Below the pieces are notes generated by a model. It did not search any database and was not told the origin of the DNA. It saw only the letters and a list, made by a program, of their open reading frames with translations. Positions 33,608 to 41,594 of a stretch of DNA of 64,000 nucleotides are shown here, piece by piece. The first letter of the stretch is position 1. Each line of letters begins with the position of its first letter. The position numbers were made by a program, and so were the translations under genes. The stretch spans positions 1 through 64,000 of the forward strand of contig JAFQGF010000056.1 of the NCBI GenBank assembly GCA_017415555.1, read 5' to 3'. This stretch comes from Akkermansia sp. GTDB lineage: Bacteria > Verrucomicrobiota > Verrucomicrobiia > Verrucomicrobiales > Akkermansiaceae.

Positions 33608-34369
33608 TTAACCGAAACGGCCGGTTATATAGTCTTCTGTTTGTTTATTTACGGGGTTGGTGAATATTTTTGTTGTGTCGTCTACTTCCACAATACGCCC
33701 CTTGTAAAAGAACGCCGTGCGATCTGATATGCGGGAAGCCTGTTGCATATTGTGGGTTACGATGACAATGGTGTATTGTTGTTTCAAGTCCAGTACCAGT
33801 TCTTCAATACGCGAGGTTGCTACCGGGTCTATGGCACTGGTTGGTTCGTCCATGAGAAGCACCTCCGGCTCTGCAGCCAGAGCTCTGGCTATACACAGGC
33901 GTTGTTGTTGCCCTCCGGAAAGAGCCAGGCCATCGGATTTGAGCTTGTCTTTCACTTCATCCCAGAGAGCGGCACCACGCAGTGCCTGTTCTACCCGGTC
34001 TGCTATTTCGCTGCGGTTGAGCTTATAGTGCAAGCGAAGCGGATATGCCACATTGTCGGCGATACTCATGGGAAATGGTGTCGGCTTCTGGAAAATCATG
34101 CCTATGCGGTGACGTAATCGGAGCAAGTCTGTATTCGGGTCGAGAATATTCTTGCCGTCCAGCAGAACCTCACCCGTTGCTTTTTGATTGCGGTAAAGTT
34201 CGAATATGCGGTTGTATACACGCAGGTGAGTGGATTTGCCGCAGCCACTGGGGCCGATGACCGCCGTGATTTTGTTGGCGTGGATATCCAGGTTGTTGTC
34301 AAACAGAGCCTGGCTGCTCCCGTAGAAGAAGTTGAGATTACGGGCGGATATTTTAATGTTTGTTTTCAT
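33608..34369 (-). CDS. pstB: Phosphate ABC transporter ATP-binding protein
   Basis: PstB (253 residues) powers phosphate import. Walker [10 protein letters not shown] (about 38-46), Q-loop, signature [16 protein letters not shown] and Walker [14 protein letters not shown] are intact, as is the switch His in IVTHNMQQA. The [21 protein letters not shown] ending is typical of PstB. It overlaps pstA by 17 nt. Confidence 0.97.
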   Translation of the reverse strand: MKTNIKISARNLNFFYGSSQALFDNNLDIHANKITAVIGPSGCGKSTHLRVYNRIFELYRNQKATGEVLLDGKNILDPNTDLLRLRHRIGMIFQKPTPFPMSIADNVAYPLRLHYKLNRSEIADRVEQALRGAALWDEVKDKLKSDGLALSGGQQQRLCIARALAAEPEVLLMDEPTSAIDPVATSRIEELVLDLKQQYTIVIVTHNMQQASRISDRTAFFYKGRIVEVDDTTKIFTNPVNKQTEDYITGRFG

Positions 34370-35204
34370 GGAAGACGAAGCGGGTTACAATGTTGACGAT
34401 AAGGATGAAAGCGGTTATGAGTAATGCTGCCCCCCAGCCCATGCTGTGCATGCTTTCAAAGGGGGAATTCGTTGTATATTCGGTAATGAGCACCGGTGCA
34501 CTTGCCGTCGGTTTGCTGAAAAATGAATCCGGCCAGGTATCTGCAAATAATGCAGTAAATAAGAGCGGGGCAGTTTCTCCGCTGACACGGGCGAGTGCAA
34601 GCAAGGTACCTGTAGCCAGACCGTTCCGAGCGCTGCGCATCACGATGTGCAGGGTGGTACGCATGCGGCTCATGCCCAATGCCAAGGCCGACTCTCGCAA
34701 GGTATTCGGTACCATCAGCAGCATATCTTCTGTCGTGCGCATGATAACCGGGAACATGATGATAGCCAGTGCAATGGTGCCGGCCATGCCTGAGAAATTT
34801 CCTGTAGGTATAACAATGAGCGCATAGACGAACAAGCCGACCAGAATGGAAGGTACGCCCATCATGACATCTGCACAGAAACGCAGCATAGCCGCAAAAC
34901 GGCTTTCTTTACCGAACTCTGACAAATAGATACCACCCGCCAGCGCCGGAGGAACCGCCAGAATGGTGGCGCCCATTGTCATCATCAGGGTGCCGATAAG
35001 TGCATTGGCAACACCCGCTCCGGGTTCTCCATAGGGTTTGGATGGAGATGTGAGAAATTCAAGGTTGATAACTGTTCCGCCATTGCAGATGACGGTATAG
35101 AGAATCCACCCCATGCCACCTAAGGCTATACTGATGGAGGCCAGCGCAAGTAAAGTGAGGAGTAGGTTTGCAAGCTTTCGAAAAATGACAGATCTGGTTT
35201 TCAT
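34353..35204 (-). CDS. pstA: Phosphate ABC transporter permease PstA
   Basis: PstA (283 residues) is one half of the membrane channel. About six helices are seen, with the EAA-like loop around [23 protein letters not shown] (about 175-197) that contacts PstB. The [35 protein letters not shown] stretch is typical of PstA. It follows pstC after 12 nt. Confidence 0.95.
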   Translation of the reverse strand: MKTRSVIFRKLANLLLTLLALASISIALGGMGWILYTVICNGGTVINLEFLTSPSKPYGEPGAGVANALIGTLMMTMGATILAVPPALAGGIYLSEFGKESRFAAMLRFCADVMMGVPSILVGLFVYALIVIPTGNFSGMAGTIALAIIMFPVIMRTTEDMLLMVPNTLRESALALGMSRMRTTLHIVMRSARNGLATGTLLALARVSGETAPLLFTALFADTWPDSFFSKPTASAPVLITEYTTNSPFESMHSMGWGAALLITAFILIVNIVTRFVFHENKH

Positions 35205-35216
35205 GAGTCCGATTAT

Positions 35217-36149
35217 TTAAGATTTTTTCCCCTGTGTTGATGTGGAAAGGCTCAGGTAATAGCGAGTTATAAGTTGAATACCAAAGCTCATGAGCAGTAG
35301 GACCAGCCCCAGTGCGAACAGGGCACTTTGCTGTAACCCTGTAGCCTCTGCAAAGTTATTGGCCAGAGTCGCAGCAATTGTGGTACCGCATGAGAATAGC
35401 CCGGTCGGATTTTCCATCAGGTTTCCTATGACAAAGAGAACAGCCATTGTTTCCCCCATTGCTCTTCCCATGCCGATGAAAATGCCGCCTATGATACCGC
35501 GGATTCCATAGCGTACTACCACATCTCGTGTTACTTCCAAACGGGTGCAGCCTAAACCGTAGGCAGATTCTTTCAGCATGGGCGGTGTCATACGGAACAC
35601 ATCTCGCATGACGGCGCACATATAGGGGAGTACCATGAGCGCCAGAATCACACCGGCGGTCAGGAACCCGAATCCACTGCCGCAGCCCTCTTCTCCAAGC
35701 AGCCATGTACCTCCCGGCAGGTGAATCAGCCCCAGCGTCTCCGACAGGAATGGCTGAATATCATCCTGCATGATGGGTACCAGAACAAAGAGCCCCCACA
35801 TGCCATAGATGACAGATGGAATCGCTGCTAGCAGGTCTACACAATGACTCAGCGGGCGGTTGAGACAGGCCGGGGCTTCGGTAATCAGCAATGCTACTGC
35901 AAATGATAGCGGTATGGCCAGCAGCAGGGATAGAGTTGTGGTAAGTAGCGTACCCAGAATGTGAGGTAATGCACCATACGCATCGATGGAAGGCTCCCAA
36001 TTACTATCCCACAGGAAAGACAGGCCAGAGTGCTGCCAGGTGTCTGCCGAATGAATGCAGAGCTGCCCGAGTATACCTGCGACGAGCAGCAATGACAAAG
36101 CAGCACCGGTCATACAGATCGTTCGGAATATGGTATCTGTGTGTTGCAT
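35217..36149 (-). CDS. pstC: Phosphate ABC transporter permease PstC
   Basis: PstC (310 residues) is the partner permease. It has about six helices, the VDLLAAIPSVIYGMWGLFVLVP segment, and the EAA-type loop PPMLKESAYGLGCTRLEVTRDVV (about 195-217). It is the first gene of the minus-strand pst operon. The start at 36149 gives MQHTDTIFRTI. The upstream region carries the AAAGTGTCA motif shared with the porin promoter region. Confidence 0.95.
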   Translation of the reverse strand: MQHTDTIFRTICMTGAALSLLLVAGILGQLCIHSADTWQHSGLSFLWDSNWEPSIDAYGALPHILGTLLTTTLSLLLAIPLSFAVALLITEAPACLNRPLSHCVDLLAAIPSVIYGMWGLFVLVPIMQDDIQPFLSETLGLIHLPGGTWLLGEEGCGSGFGFLTAGVILALMVLPYMCAVMRDVFRMTPPMLKESAYGLGCTRLEVTRDVVVRYGIRGIIGGIFIGMGRAMGETMAVLFVIGNLMENPTGLFSCGTTIAATLANNFAEATGLQQSALFALGLVLLLMSFGIQLITRYYLSLSTSTQGKKS

Positions 36150-36224
36150 GGTGTGTGTTGCTTATACTAAACACCCATTTGCCGGATTGTGCAAGTATTC
36201 TGGTGTGAATAAAGCGCTACACGT

Positions 36225-36233
36225 AAAGTGTCA
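36225..36233 (+). promoter_or_regulatory. Motif shared with the porin-pstS upstream region
   Basis: AAAGTGTCA, within CGTAAAGTGTCAAAAA, recurs from 30362-30370. It lies 76 nt before pstC, on the strand opposite to transcription. A PhoB site is possible but unproven. Confidence 0.3.
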
Positions 36234-36264
36234 AAAAAATCACATGGAGGTAGTGCTCCGATAA

Positions 36265-36390
36265 TATCGTTGCAGCCGCTGTTTTATGCTCGGCGCGGAA
36301 GTGTTCGATAACGAACACCATGTGGGCAATCTTGCGTTGCTACTTGTGCTCAAGGAATTCGGTGTAATTTTCTGTATAAATCCGGTACGC
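36265..36390 (-). pseudogene. Fragment of a second ABC-F gene
   Basis: Read on the minus strand this gives AYRIYTENYTEFLEHK, a stop, then QRKIAHMVFVIEHFRAEHK. The pieces match the linker of the intact ABC-F protein at 28633 (RYTGNYTKFLELKEQR and QQREIAHMEFFIERFRSVASK) with an internal deletion of about 14 residues. Nothing on either side matches the rest of an ABC-F gene. It is a short relic of a paralogue, sitting in the pstC upstream region. Confidence 0.7.
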
Positions 36391-36416
36391 CTTGCGTGTG
36401 CCTTCGGCGTATACAA

Positions 36417-36447
36417 AAAACATCAAGGCCGCAAAGCCTTGATGTTT
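36417..36447 (-). terminator. Terminator of the small secreted protein gene
   Basis: AAAACATCAAGGC pairs with GCCTTGATGTTTT around CGCAAA, 27 nt after the stop at 36474. Confidence 0.85.
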
Positions 36448-36473
36448 TGCAAACTGAGCTGTAGTTTTTTTCT

Positions 36474-36992
36474 TCAGCGGGTTAGCGGCATGATGCTGTA
36501 GTCCCCGACACGAGTAGGTGGGGTGGCTGGTACGCGGGGGGCTTTTTCCTCGACTTCGATGTGGGTGACGGGGCGGAACGGCAGCAGAGCGTGGCCGAAA
36601 TCTCCGTAGTAGTGGGCTTGTGTGAAGCGCACGGTAGCACCTACTTGCAGCTTGCCGATGAAGGAAAAGAGCAGTTTGTCTTCCTGCCCGGGAGTGGGCT
36701 TTTTGATGTCTACCATCACGATGGAACCCGGCTCCATCTTATCGTCGCCATATTCTCCAAGCTTTTGATAGTTCTGGTTCTGGAGTACGCGGAAGCGTGC
36801 CACCTTGGTGGCGTGGTCGCATTTATCGGGGCAATCTGCCGTGAGGTGGCGGCAGGGGATATCCAGTGTGCCGAGGTAGTGAGCGCGCACGGTGTTGGTG
36901 GCCAGAAGCTCAGCCTTGGCCGGCATGGGGGCTGCGGACAGTGAGGTTGCAGCGGCTGCAGTCAGGCAGATAGTGGTGATAGTGTGTTTCAT
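36474..36992 (-). CDS. Exported protein of unknown function
   Basis: A 172-residue protein with a signal peptide (MKHTITTICLTAAAATSLSA). Two cysteine pairs lie in a short stretch (CRHLTADCPDKCDHAT, about 47-62), suggesting a disulfide or metal site. The rest looks like a beta-rich fold (GSIVMVDIKKPTPGQEDKLLFSFIGKLQVGATVRF). It is a single gene with its own terminator. No family is recognised. Confidence 0.7.
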   Translation of the reverse strand: MKHTITTICLTAAAATSLSAAPMPAKAELLATNTVRAHYLGTLDIPCRHLTADCPDKCDHATKVARFRVLQNQNYQKLGEYGDDKMEPGSIVMVDIKKPTPGQEDKLLFSFIGKLQVGATVRFTQAHYYGDFGHALLPFRPVTHIEVEEKAPRVPATPPTRVGDYSIMPLTR

Positions 36993-37074
36993 GATGTGGA
37001 AATGATGTGTATTCGCCCTGATTAATACGCCCCGAACGGGAAAACGCGAAATGAGGCATGTTTTTCTTGAAATA

Positions 37075-37100
37075 AAAAGCCCTGCATGTTGCAGGGCTTT
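37075..37100 (-). terminator. Terminator after tRNA-Ser
   Basis: AAAGCCCTGC pairs with GCAGGGCTTT around AACAT, 4 nt past the tRNA 3' end, followed on the minus strand by a T run. Confidence 0.85.
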
Positions 37101-37103
37101 GCG

Positions 37104-37193
37104 CGGAGCGGGGGGGATTCGAACCCCCGGTACTGTTTAACGCAGTACGACCATTTAGCAAACGGTTGCTTTCAGCCTCTCAGCCACCGCTCC
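37104..37193 (-). tRNA. tRNA-Ser (GCU)
   Basis: A 90-nt cloverleaf on the minus strand. The acceptor stem is GGAGCGG/CCGCTCC, the D arm is GGCTGAGAGGC, and anticodon loop TTGCTAA holds anticodon GCT. A long variable arm (TCGTACTGCGTTAAACAGTAC) and T-loop GTTCGAATC follow. The discriminator is G. CCA is not encoded. Confidence 0.95.
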
Positions 37194-37277
37194 GTGTGTG
37201 CGGCAGAGTATAGCGGAACTTTGTCGCTTCGTCAACCCGAAAATGATAAAATACCCAAAAAAAGTGCGTGTGCGGGC

Positions 37278-37519
37278 CTAATCGGCGGGTTGAATACCGG
37301 CTCGGAGGAGGAAATCACGCATATCGGCGTAGAGTTTGCCGCTATTGCTGCGGTCCCAAAGCTGGTGGAGGGCGTTGTAGCTGTGCCAGTATTCCTGCCC
37401 CGCGTCCTCATAGCTCAGAGGCTGCGCGACGGGGGGCAGGGTGGGGTGGGCCAGACTTCGGCTGTGCAGACGGCTGCAAGTGCAGAAAATGCAATGGAGC
37501 TGATAGCGGTGCTGTTCAT
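37278..37519 (-). pseudogene. Small secreted protein broken at a C6 tract
   Basis: The reading frame starts at ATG 37517-37519 with a good signal peptide (MNSTAISSIAFSALAAVCTAEVW) but stops after 34 codons. One base away, the frame continues as QPLSYEDAGQEYWHSYN and LWDRSNSGKLYADMRDFLLRAG to TAG at 37278-37280. The frames meet at a run of six C (G6 at 37431-37436 on the plus strand). Seven C would restore an 80-residue secreted protein. It may be a true frameshift, a phase-variable tract or a sequencing error. Confidence 0.6.
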
Positions 37520-37595
37520 GGCTAAAGTGGTGTGTTGTACTATGGATACGCCCTCTACTACTCCAATCTTTCATTTAGTTGGCATTTTTTGCAAA

Positions 37596-37632
37596 AAAAC
37601 TCCCGCGTTCCGAGAGCCGGAGGCGGGAGCGG
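37596..37632 (-). terminator. Terminator of the CorC/HlyC-like gene
   Basis: GCTCCCGC pairs with GCGGGAG, followed on the minus strand by T7. Confidence 0.8.
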
Positions 37633-37652
37633 AAAATGTGCTGTGGTGAGCC

Positions 37653-39062
37653 TTAGGCCTGGGGAGCCGTGGGGCAGAGCTCGATGCGGGTCTGCGTGAC
37701 GCGGCGGCCATCCGTACCGGTGACGGTGAAGATGTAGTCGCGGATGCGGATTTGCTCGTTGAGCTCGGGCAGGTGCCCCAGGCAATCCGTGATGTGACCG
37801 CCGATGGTGGAGATGCCGCTGTCGCTGTCGATTTCGCCGAGTGCGGGCAGGGCTTCCTCCAGATCGAAGAGAGCCATGGCGCCGCTGGCAATGTATTGGT
37901 CGGGGCCGATAGCCAGGAAGTCTTTGGGCTCCTCCATTTCGAATTCATCCTGAATGTCGTTGCCCACAATCTCCTCAATCACATCATCGAGGTATACCAG
38001 GCCGGTTACAATTCCGTGCTCGTCCACCACAAGGGCAGAGTGGGTTTTCTCTTTGGTGAAGAAATTGAGCAGGTTGTCCAGCTTCATGGTTTCGGGTACC
38101 ATTTTGATGGCGCGTTTGACACTCATGATGTCCTTGCTGCCACTGCGCAGCATGCGCATGATGTCCTTCACATGCACCCAGCCTTTAACATCGTCCAGAT
38201 GGCCATCCACCAGGGTAAAGCGGCTGTGGCGGCTGTTGGTTACGATATCAACGTTCTCCTCGAAACTGTCGTTGATATCCAGCACCTCAACCTCGTTGCG
38301 CGGGACAAGGATGTCGCGCACGGCCCGGTCGTTGAGCTCCAGCGCGTTGGTGGAAATCTCGGCTTCGGTGGCTGTCACCTCGTGGCTGCGTCCGCTTTCC
38401 TCCACGATGTGGGCTATTTCCTCGGCGCTGTGGTGAGATTCGGGGGAATAGTTCGGATCCACCCCGAAGATGTGGTGGGCGATGGCATTGGCTGTATTAT
38501 TGAAGAGCTTAATGATGAGGGAGGTCCACTTGGCAAAGCGAGTCATCCATACAGAAGTACCCATGGATACCTCCAGCGGCTTGCGGATGGCCAGGCTCTT
38601 GGGCACCAGCTCACCCAACACCACGTGGGCAAAGGTGAACAGGGCGTAGGCCAGGGTGTAGGAAATGACGCTCACCACTGCCGGGCGCAGGTGCAGGTAG
38701 TAGCTCAGGAAGGGCTCGATGAGGCTTTTGATGAAAGGCTCGCCCAATGCACCGAGTGCCAGGGAGGCGAGGGTGATGCCCACCTGATTGGCGGAGAGGT
38801 AGGAATCCAGGTGGTTAACGATGTTGAGGGCCTTGGCGCGTTTGTGAGCCTGGGCTTTGGTGTCATCCATGTTTTCCCTCAGCTGGCTGGGGCGTACGCG
38901 GGCGCTGGCGAACTCGTTAGCAACGAAGAAGGCATTGAGGAAGAGGAAGAAGCTGATGCCGATGACGAAGAGGAAGATGGAGAAGAAGCTGGGGTACTTC
39001 CATTGCAGCTCAGTGACTTCTCCGGGGCTCAGAAAGAGGTAATTCAGTATCTGGTCTATCAT
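37653..39062 (-). CDS. CNNM/CorC (HlyC)-family membrane protein with CBS domains
   Basis: The 469-residue protein has the DUF21/CNNM membrane domain (about 25-205, with NAFFVANEFASARVRPSQL and FAHVVLGELVPKSLAIRKP). A CBS pair follows (about 230-365, VRDILVPRNEVEVLDI and HSALVVDEHGIVTGLVYLDD), then a CorC_HlyC domain (about 385-465). Such proteins are linked to magnesium and cobalt homeostasis or efflux. The gene lies 27 nt after the FmdB-like gene on the same strand. Confidence 0.9.
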   Translation of the reverse strand: MIDQILNYLFLSPGEVTELQWKYPSFFSIFLFVIGISFFLFLNAFFVANEFASARVRPSQLRENMDDTKAQAHKRAKALNIVNHLDSYLSANQVGITLASLALGALGEPFIKSLIEPFLSYYLHLRPAVVSVISYTLAYALFTFAHVVLGELVPKSLAIRKPLEVSMGTSVWMTRFAKWTSLIIKLFNNTANAIAHHIFGVDPNYSPESHHSAEEIAHIVEESGRSHEVTATEAEISTNALELNDRAVRDILVPRNEVEVLDINDSFEENVDIVTNSRHSRFTLVDGHLDDVKGWVHVKDIMRMLRSGSKDIMSVKRAIKMVPETMKLDNLLNFFTKEKTHSALVVDEHGIVTGLVYLDDVIEEIVGNDIQDEFEMEEPKDFLAIGPDQYIASGAMALFDLEEALPALGEIDSDSGISTIGGHITDCLGHLPELNEQIRIRDYIFTVTGTDGRRVTQTRIELCPTAPQA

Positions 39063-39089
39063 TTTAGGTGGGTGAGAGATGGGTGTCGG

Positions 39090-39350
39090 TCAGAGTTTTT
39101 CGTAGACGCCCTGGTCACGCTTCTGCATGACGGTAAAGCCGGCTTTCTTGGCGTCGGATATGGAGATGGGGGCAAGTATTTTTGGCACGTTGACCTTGCC
39201 TATTTTTTTACGGACGGGATTTTTGCAGTACAGGCAGTGAGTGAGTGGGGCACGATCAACGGGCCGCATCAGTTCAAAACCGTTGCGGCAAAACCGGCAG
39301 GACTTCGCAGGGTCTTCCGGGTTTTCAGAGATGTACTCGTAAATTGGCAT
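39090..39350 (-). CDS. FmdB-like zinc-ribbon protein
   Basis: An 86-residue protein starting MPIYEYISENPE, with two cysteine knuckles (CRFC at about 18-21 and CLYC at about 39-42) as in the FmdB/putative regulatory family. The cysteines should bind one zinc. The start at 39350 is the family start and lies 21 nt past a promoter. Role unknown. It heads a two-gene operon with the CNNM protein. Confidence 0.8.
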   Translation of the reverse strand: MPIYEYISENPEDPAKSCRFCRNGFELMRPVDRAPLTHCLYCKNPVRKKIGKVNVPKILAPISISDAKKAGFTVMQKRDQGVYEKL

Positions 39351-39371
39351 AGGCAAGCGCGAGCTATCCGT

Positions 39372-39400
39372 AGAATAGCCCGCGCTTAAAAGATTGTCAA
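39372..39400 (-). promoter_or_regulatory. Promoter of the zinc-ribbon/CNNM operon
   Basis: On the minus strand TTGACA (39395-39400) and TATTCT (39372-39377) are 17 nt apart. It lies between the rpsN stop and the next start. Confidence 0.65.
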
Positions 39401-39414
39401 GTTCAAACCGTGGC

Positions 39415-39684
39415 TTACCAGCTGGACTTGGTAACACCGGGAATCATGCCGGCGTTGGCAAGCTCGCGGAAAGCGATACGGGAGAGGTGGAAGCGACGCA
39501 GGAATGCGTGGCGACGCCCGGTGAGCTCGCAGCGGTTCACCAGGCGAACGGGGGAAGCATTACGGGGGAGCATCGTCAGACCGATGTAATCGCCCTCAGC
39601 CTTCAGCTTGGCGCGGAGGTCTGCATAGCGAGCCGCGACAGCTGCCTTCTTCTTGTTTCTTTCGATCCAGCTTTTCTTAGCCAT
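39415..39684 (-). CDS. rpsN: 30S ribosomal protein S14 (zinc-free form)
   Basis: S14 (89 residues) binds the 30S head. The [15 protein letters not shown] start and the [40 protein letters not shown] end are diagnostic. The CxxC zinc knuckles of the alternative form are absent. It stands outside any ribosomal protein cluster, with its own promoter. Confidence 0.97.
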   Translation of the reverse strand: MAKKSWIERNKKKAAVAARYADLRAKLKAEGDYIGLTMLPRNASPVRLVNRCELTGRRHAFLRRFHLSRIAFRELANAGMIPGVTKSSW

Positions 39685-39700
39685 AACTTTGTGGGGGCGG

Positions 39701-39728
39701 ATTTTACACGAGTAATTAATTTTGTCAA
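39701..39728 (-). promoter_or_regulatory. rpsN promoter
   Basis: On the minus strand TTGACA (39723-39728), a 16-nt spacer ending CGTG, and TAAAAT (39701-39706). The ATG lies 16 nt further on. The spacer length and GTG match the rpsM, serS and ABC-F promoters. Confidence 0.65.
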
Positions 39729-39833
39729 GCAGAATTTGAAAAAATTGCGTTTTTTATCCGCGAAAATGCAAATCCAGCAGATATAAAACACTTACGTCAG
39801 CAGGAGTGTCTATGCCCAAGTATGGAAATGCAA

Positions 39834-40011
39834 TATAATCCTGAGGTGGCCGGCGAGGGAAAAGCCCCCTGCCGGGAAGGAGCCGCCGACGAGCCACATC
39901 TTCTCAATCAGATGTGCTCGCTATATTATGAAAGCACGGGCTACTCGCCTGCCGTAGAGCTAACCCCTCCCCGGCACGATGCTCACATTGAACCCGCATA
40001 CGGTACATTCT
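39834..40011 (+). promoter_or_regulatory. -10 box and long leader of the interrupted permease
   Basis: TATAAT (39834-39839) has no clear -35. About 165 nt of GC-rich leader separate it from the ATG at 40012. It contains short complementary stretches (for example CACATCTTCTCAATCAGATGTG at 39895-39916) and may hold post-transcriptional control. No known riboswitch class is recognised. The 39685-39833 interval otherwise holds only the rpsN promoter. Confidence 0.35.
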
Positions 40012-40278
40012 ATGAATAATACAGCAAATACAGACGGAACGCCCCGACGTATCGCCCCCGCGGCGACGCTTGGCGTATTTACACTGGCCATGATAAATGT
40101 GGCCGCCATTGTGAGTCTGCGAGGCTTGCCTGCAGAAAGTACCTATGGTCTCAGCTCGGCCTTCTATTACCTATTTGCGGCCGTGTTTTTTCTGGTGCCG
40201 GTGTCACTGGTGGCGGCAGAGTTGACGACGGGATGGCCGCAGAAGGCGCACCAGCTCAACAGAGGTGAGGAGGGGTGA
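40012..40278 (+). pseudogene. N-terminal fragment of a GadC-like amino acid permease, cut by the prophage
   Basis: The frame opens MNNTANTDGTPRRIAPAATLGVF and shows the first two helices of an APC-superfamily antiporter (FTLAMINVAAIVSLRGLP and FYYLFAAVFFLVPVSLVAAEL), then TTGWPQK. In glutamate:GABA antiporter-like proteins TGWPxK is followed by GGVYRWV. Here it changes to AHQLNRGEEG and stops. The break is at about 40246. The remainder should lie beyond the right end of the prophage, outside the window. Confidence 0.75.
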
Positions 40279-40458
40279 TTTATGGGTGATAACCGTTGAA
40301 AACGCGCTCTTTGCATAGTTCAAATCACCCTTACCGGATGTTGCGGCGGTTGCGGTGTAACGTGTGGCGTTTTCTCAAATAGTTGAGGGAAGACAGGAAC
40401 AAAAAAAGCCCGGCAGGTTTAACGCCCGCCGGGTGTTGTGTGTTCGCGGATCCGCAAA

Positions 40459-40995
40459 TCATGAAGCCGCCACAAACGCGCGAAGCGTGCCCCATTCGTC
40501 ACGCGAAATGCGCACATGAAGGAAACGGTCAAGAAAATGGCGGGCATAGTGTACGGGGCCGCTGCAATGTGCCGGCTCAGGGCCACAGGCCGCCCCGGCA
40601 ATGTATGCCACCGCGTCAATGATGGTTTGGCGGTCATATAGCTGCGGGAGCTCTGCGCGGGCTCTGGTGGCTGCTTCACGGCGTTGGGCTGCTACTTCCC
40701 CGGGCTGCCAAGAAAGCTCGCTGTCGGGCGTCCTGTGGCGTGGACGCATGAAAAGCGAGCCGTCACCATCACGCGCTACGGAGAGGCAGAGGTAAGCACG
40801 CAGAAAGTGACGGGCGAAAAACTCAGCGCCGTTGCATTCTTCCGGCTCCGGCCCGGCGGCCACCCATACCAGCCGGGCGAGAAAGTCAGAAAGAGCGAAG
40901 CCGCCCCGCAGTTTAGGCAGAGCGGCTCGCATGATGTGAAACGCACGGCGGCGCGGGTCTTCATGATAACCGGTGGCAATGAACACGGGCGTCAT
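40459..40995 (-). CDS. Phage early protein with an internal duplication
   Basis: Unrecognised, 178 residues. Two halves resemble each other: AAGPEPEECNGAEFFARHFLRAYLCLSVARD and ACGPEPAHCSGPVHYARHFLDRFLHVRISRD, each followed by a short variable stretch. It is the last early gene and overlaps the preceding stop by 4 nt (ATGA). About 180 bp beyond it toward the host junction hold no gene. Confidence 0.65.
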   Translation of the reverse strand: MTPVFIATGYHEDPRRRAFHIMRAALPKLRGGFALSDFLARLVWVAAGPEPEECNGAEFFARHFLRAYLCLSVARDGDGSLFMRPRHRTPDSELSWQPGEVAAQRREAATRARAELPQLYDRQTIIDAVAYIAGAACGPEPAHCSGPVHYARHFLDRFLHVRISRDEWGTLRAFVAAS

Positions 40996-41594
40996 GACGT
41001 GGCAGCGGTTTTCAGTTTTCGTTTAGGCATCACCGGCTGCGGCTCCACCAGCACAGCCCCGAAATGCTCAGCAAGCCCGCCGGGTGGCAATGTGATAGCG
41101 GTGTGCGGTTCCGGTACATCACCCGCTCCACAGGTTGCGGCCACCTTTCGGGTTTTTGAGCGCCCGCGATTGTTTACGGTATAAACAAGCTGCCATACCT
41201 GTGAAGCTGACAGCGTGGCGCAAAGCTCTGCCACCGTGGCGCTGGTGCCACGGGTAATGTTGAACTTGTCACGCACCAGCGCTGCCACGTAGCCCACGGT
41301 CAGCTCATGGCGGTGCAGATGTATCTCGAGAATGCGCACGGCTTTGGCCTGTGCGTCCGGCGTGCGATCAGGGCGCGGCGGCACACCTGCCAACGTGGCA
41401 AACGCATTCCACGCGGGCACAAAATCGGCCTGTTCCAATTTGCGGAAACTTTCCTTGCCGGTAGCGTCAAAACAGGTGGCGTGGCGGAAGTCATCCACGC
41501 TGGCAAAGTCTAGCGCAAAACCGGCTTGCCGCCATGCCTTTTGGGCGATGACGGCAAGGGAAGTGATTTGCTTACTGCTCAGATTGCGTGCCAT
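40992..41594 (-). CDS. Phage early protein, possible GemA-position regulator
   Basis: The 200-residue protein starts MARNLSSKQITSLAVIAQKAWRQAG. Its position after the Gam-like gene is where Mu-like phages carry GemA/gp16-type proteins, and the N-terminal half is helical. The similarity is not strong enough to name it. The start overlaps the Gam-like gene by 23 nt. Confidence 0.6.
   Translation of the reverse strand: MARNLSSKQITSLAVIAQKAWRQAGFALDFASVDDFRHATCFDATGKESFRKLEQADFVPAWNAFATLAGVPPRPDRTPDAQAKAVRILEIHLHRHELTVGYVAALVRDKFNITRGTSATVAELCATLSASQVWQLVYTVNNRGRSKTRKVAATCGAGDVPEPHTAITLPPGGLAEHFGAVLVEPQPVMPKRKLKTAATS

Noticed and set aside
36286-36501. A plus-strand 71-codon gene before the secreted protein
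   Set aside because: The minus-strand reading of the same bases matches the ABC-F linker, so the plus-strand frame is a shadow of a pseudogene.
37752-39389. A 545-codon plus-strand frame opposite the CNNM gene
   Set aside because: It is a compositional shadow of the real minus-strand gene and runs across two operon members and a promoter.
40247-40460. Exact left terminus of the prophage
   Set aside because: Several GGGTGAT motifs could mark it, but without the right end and target duplication no single base can be supported.
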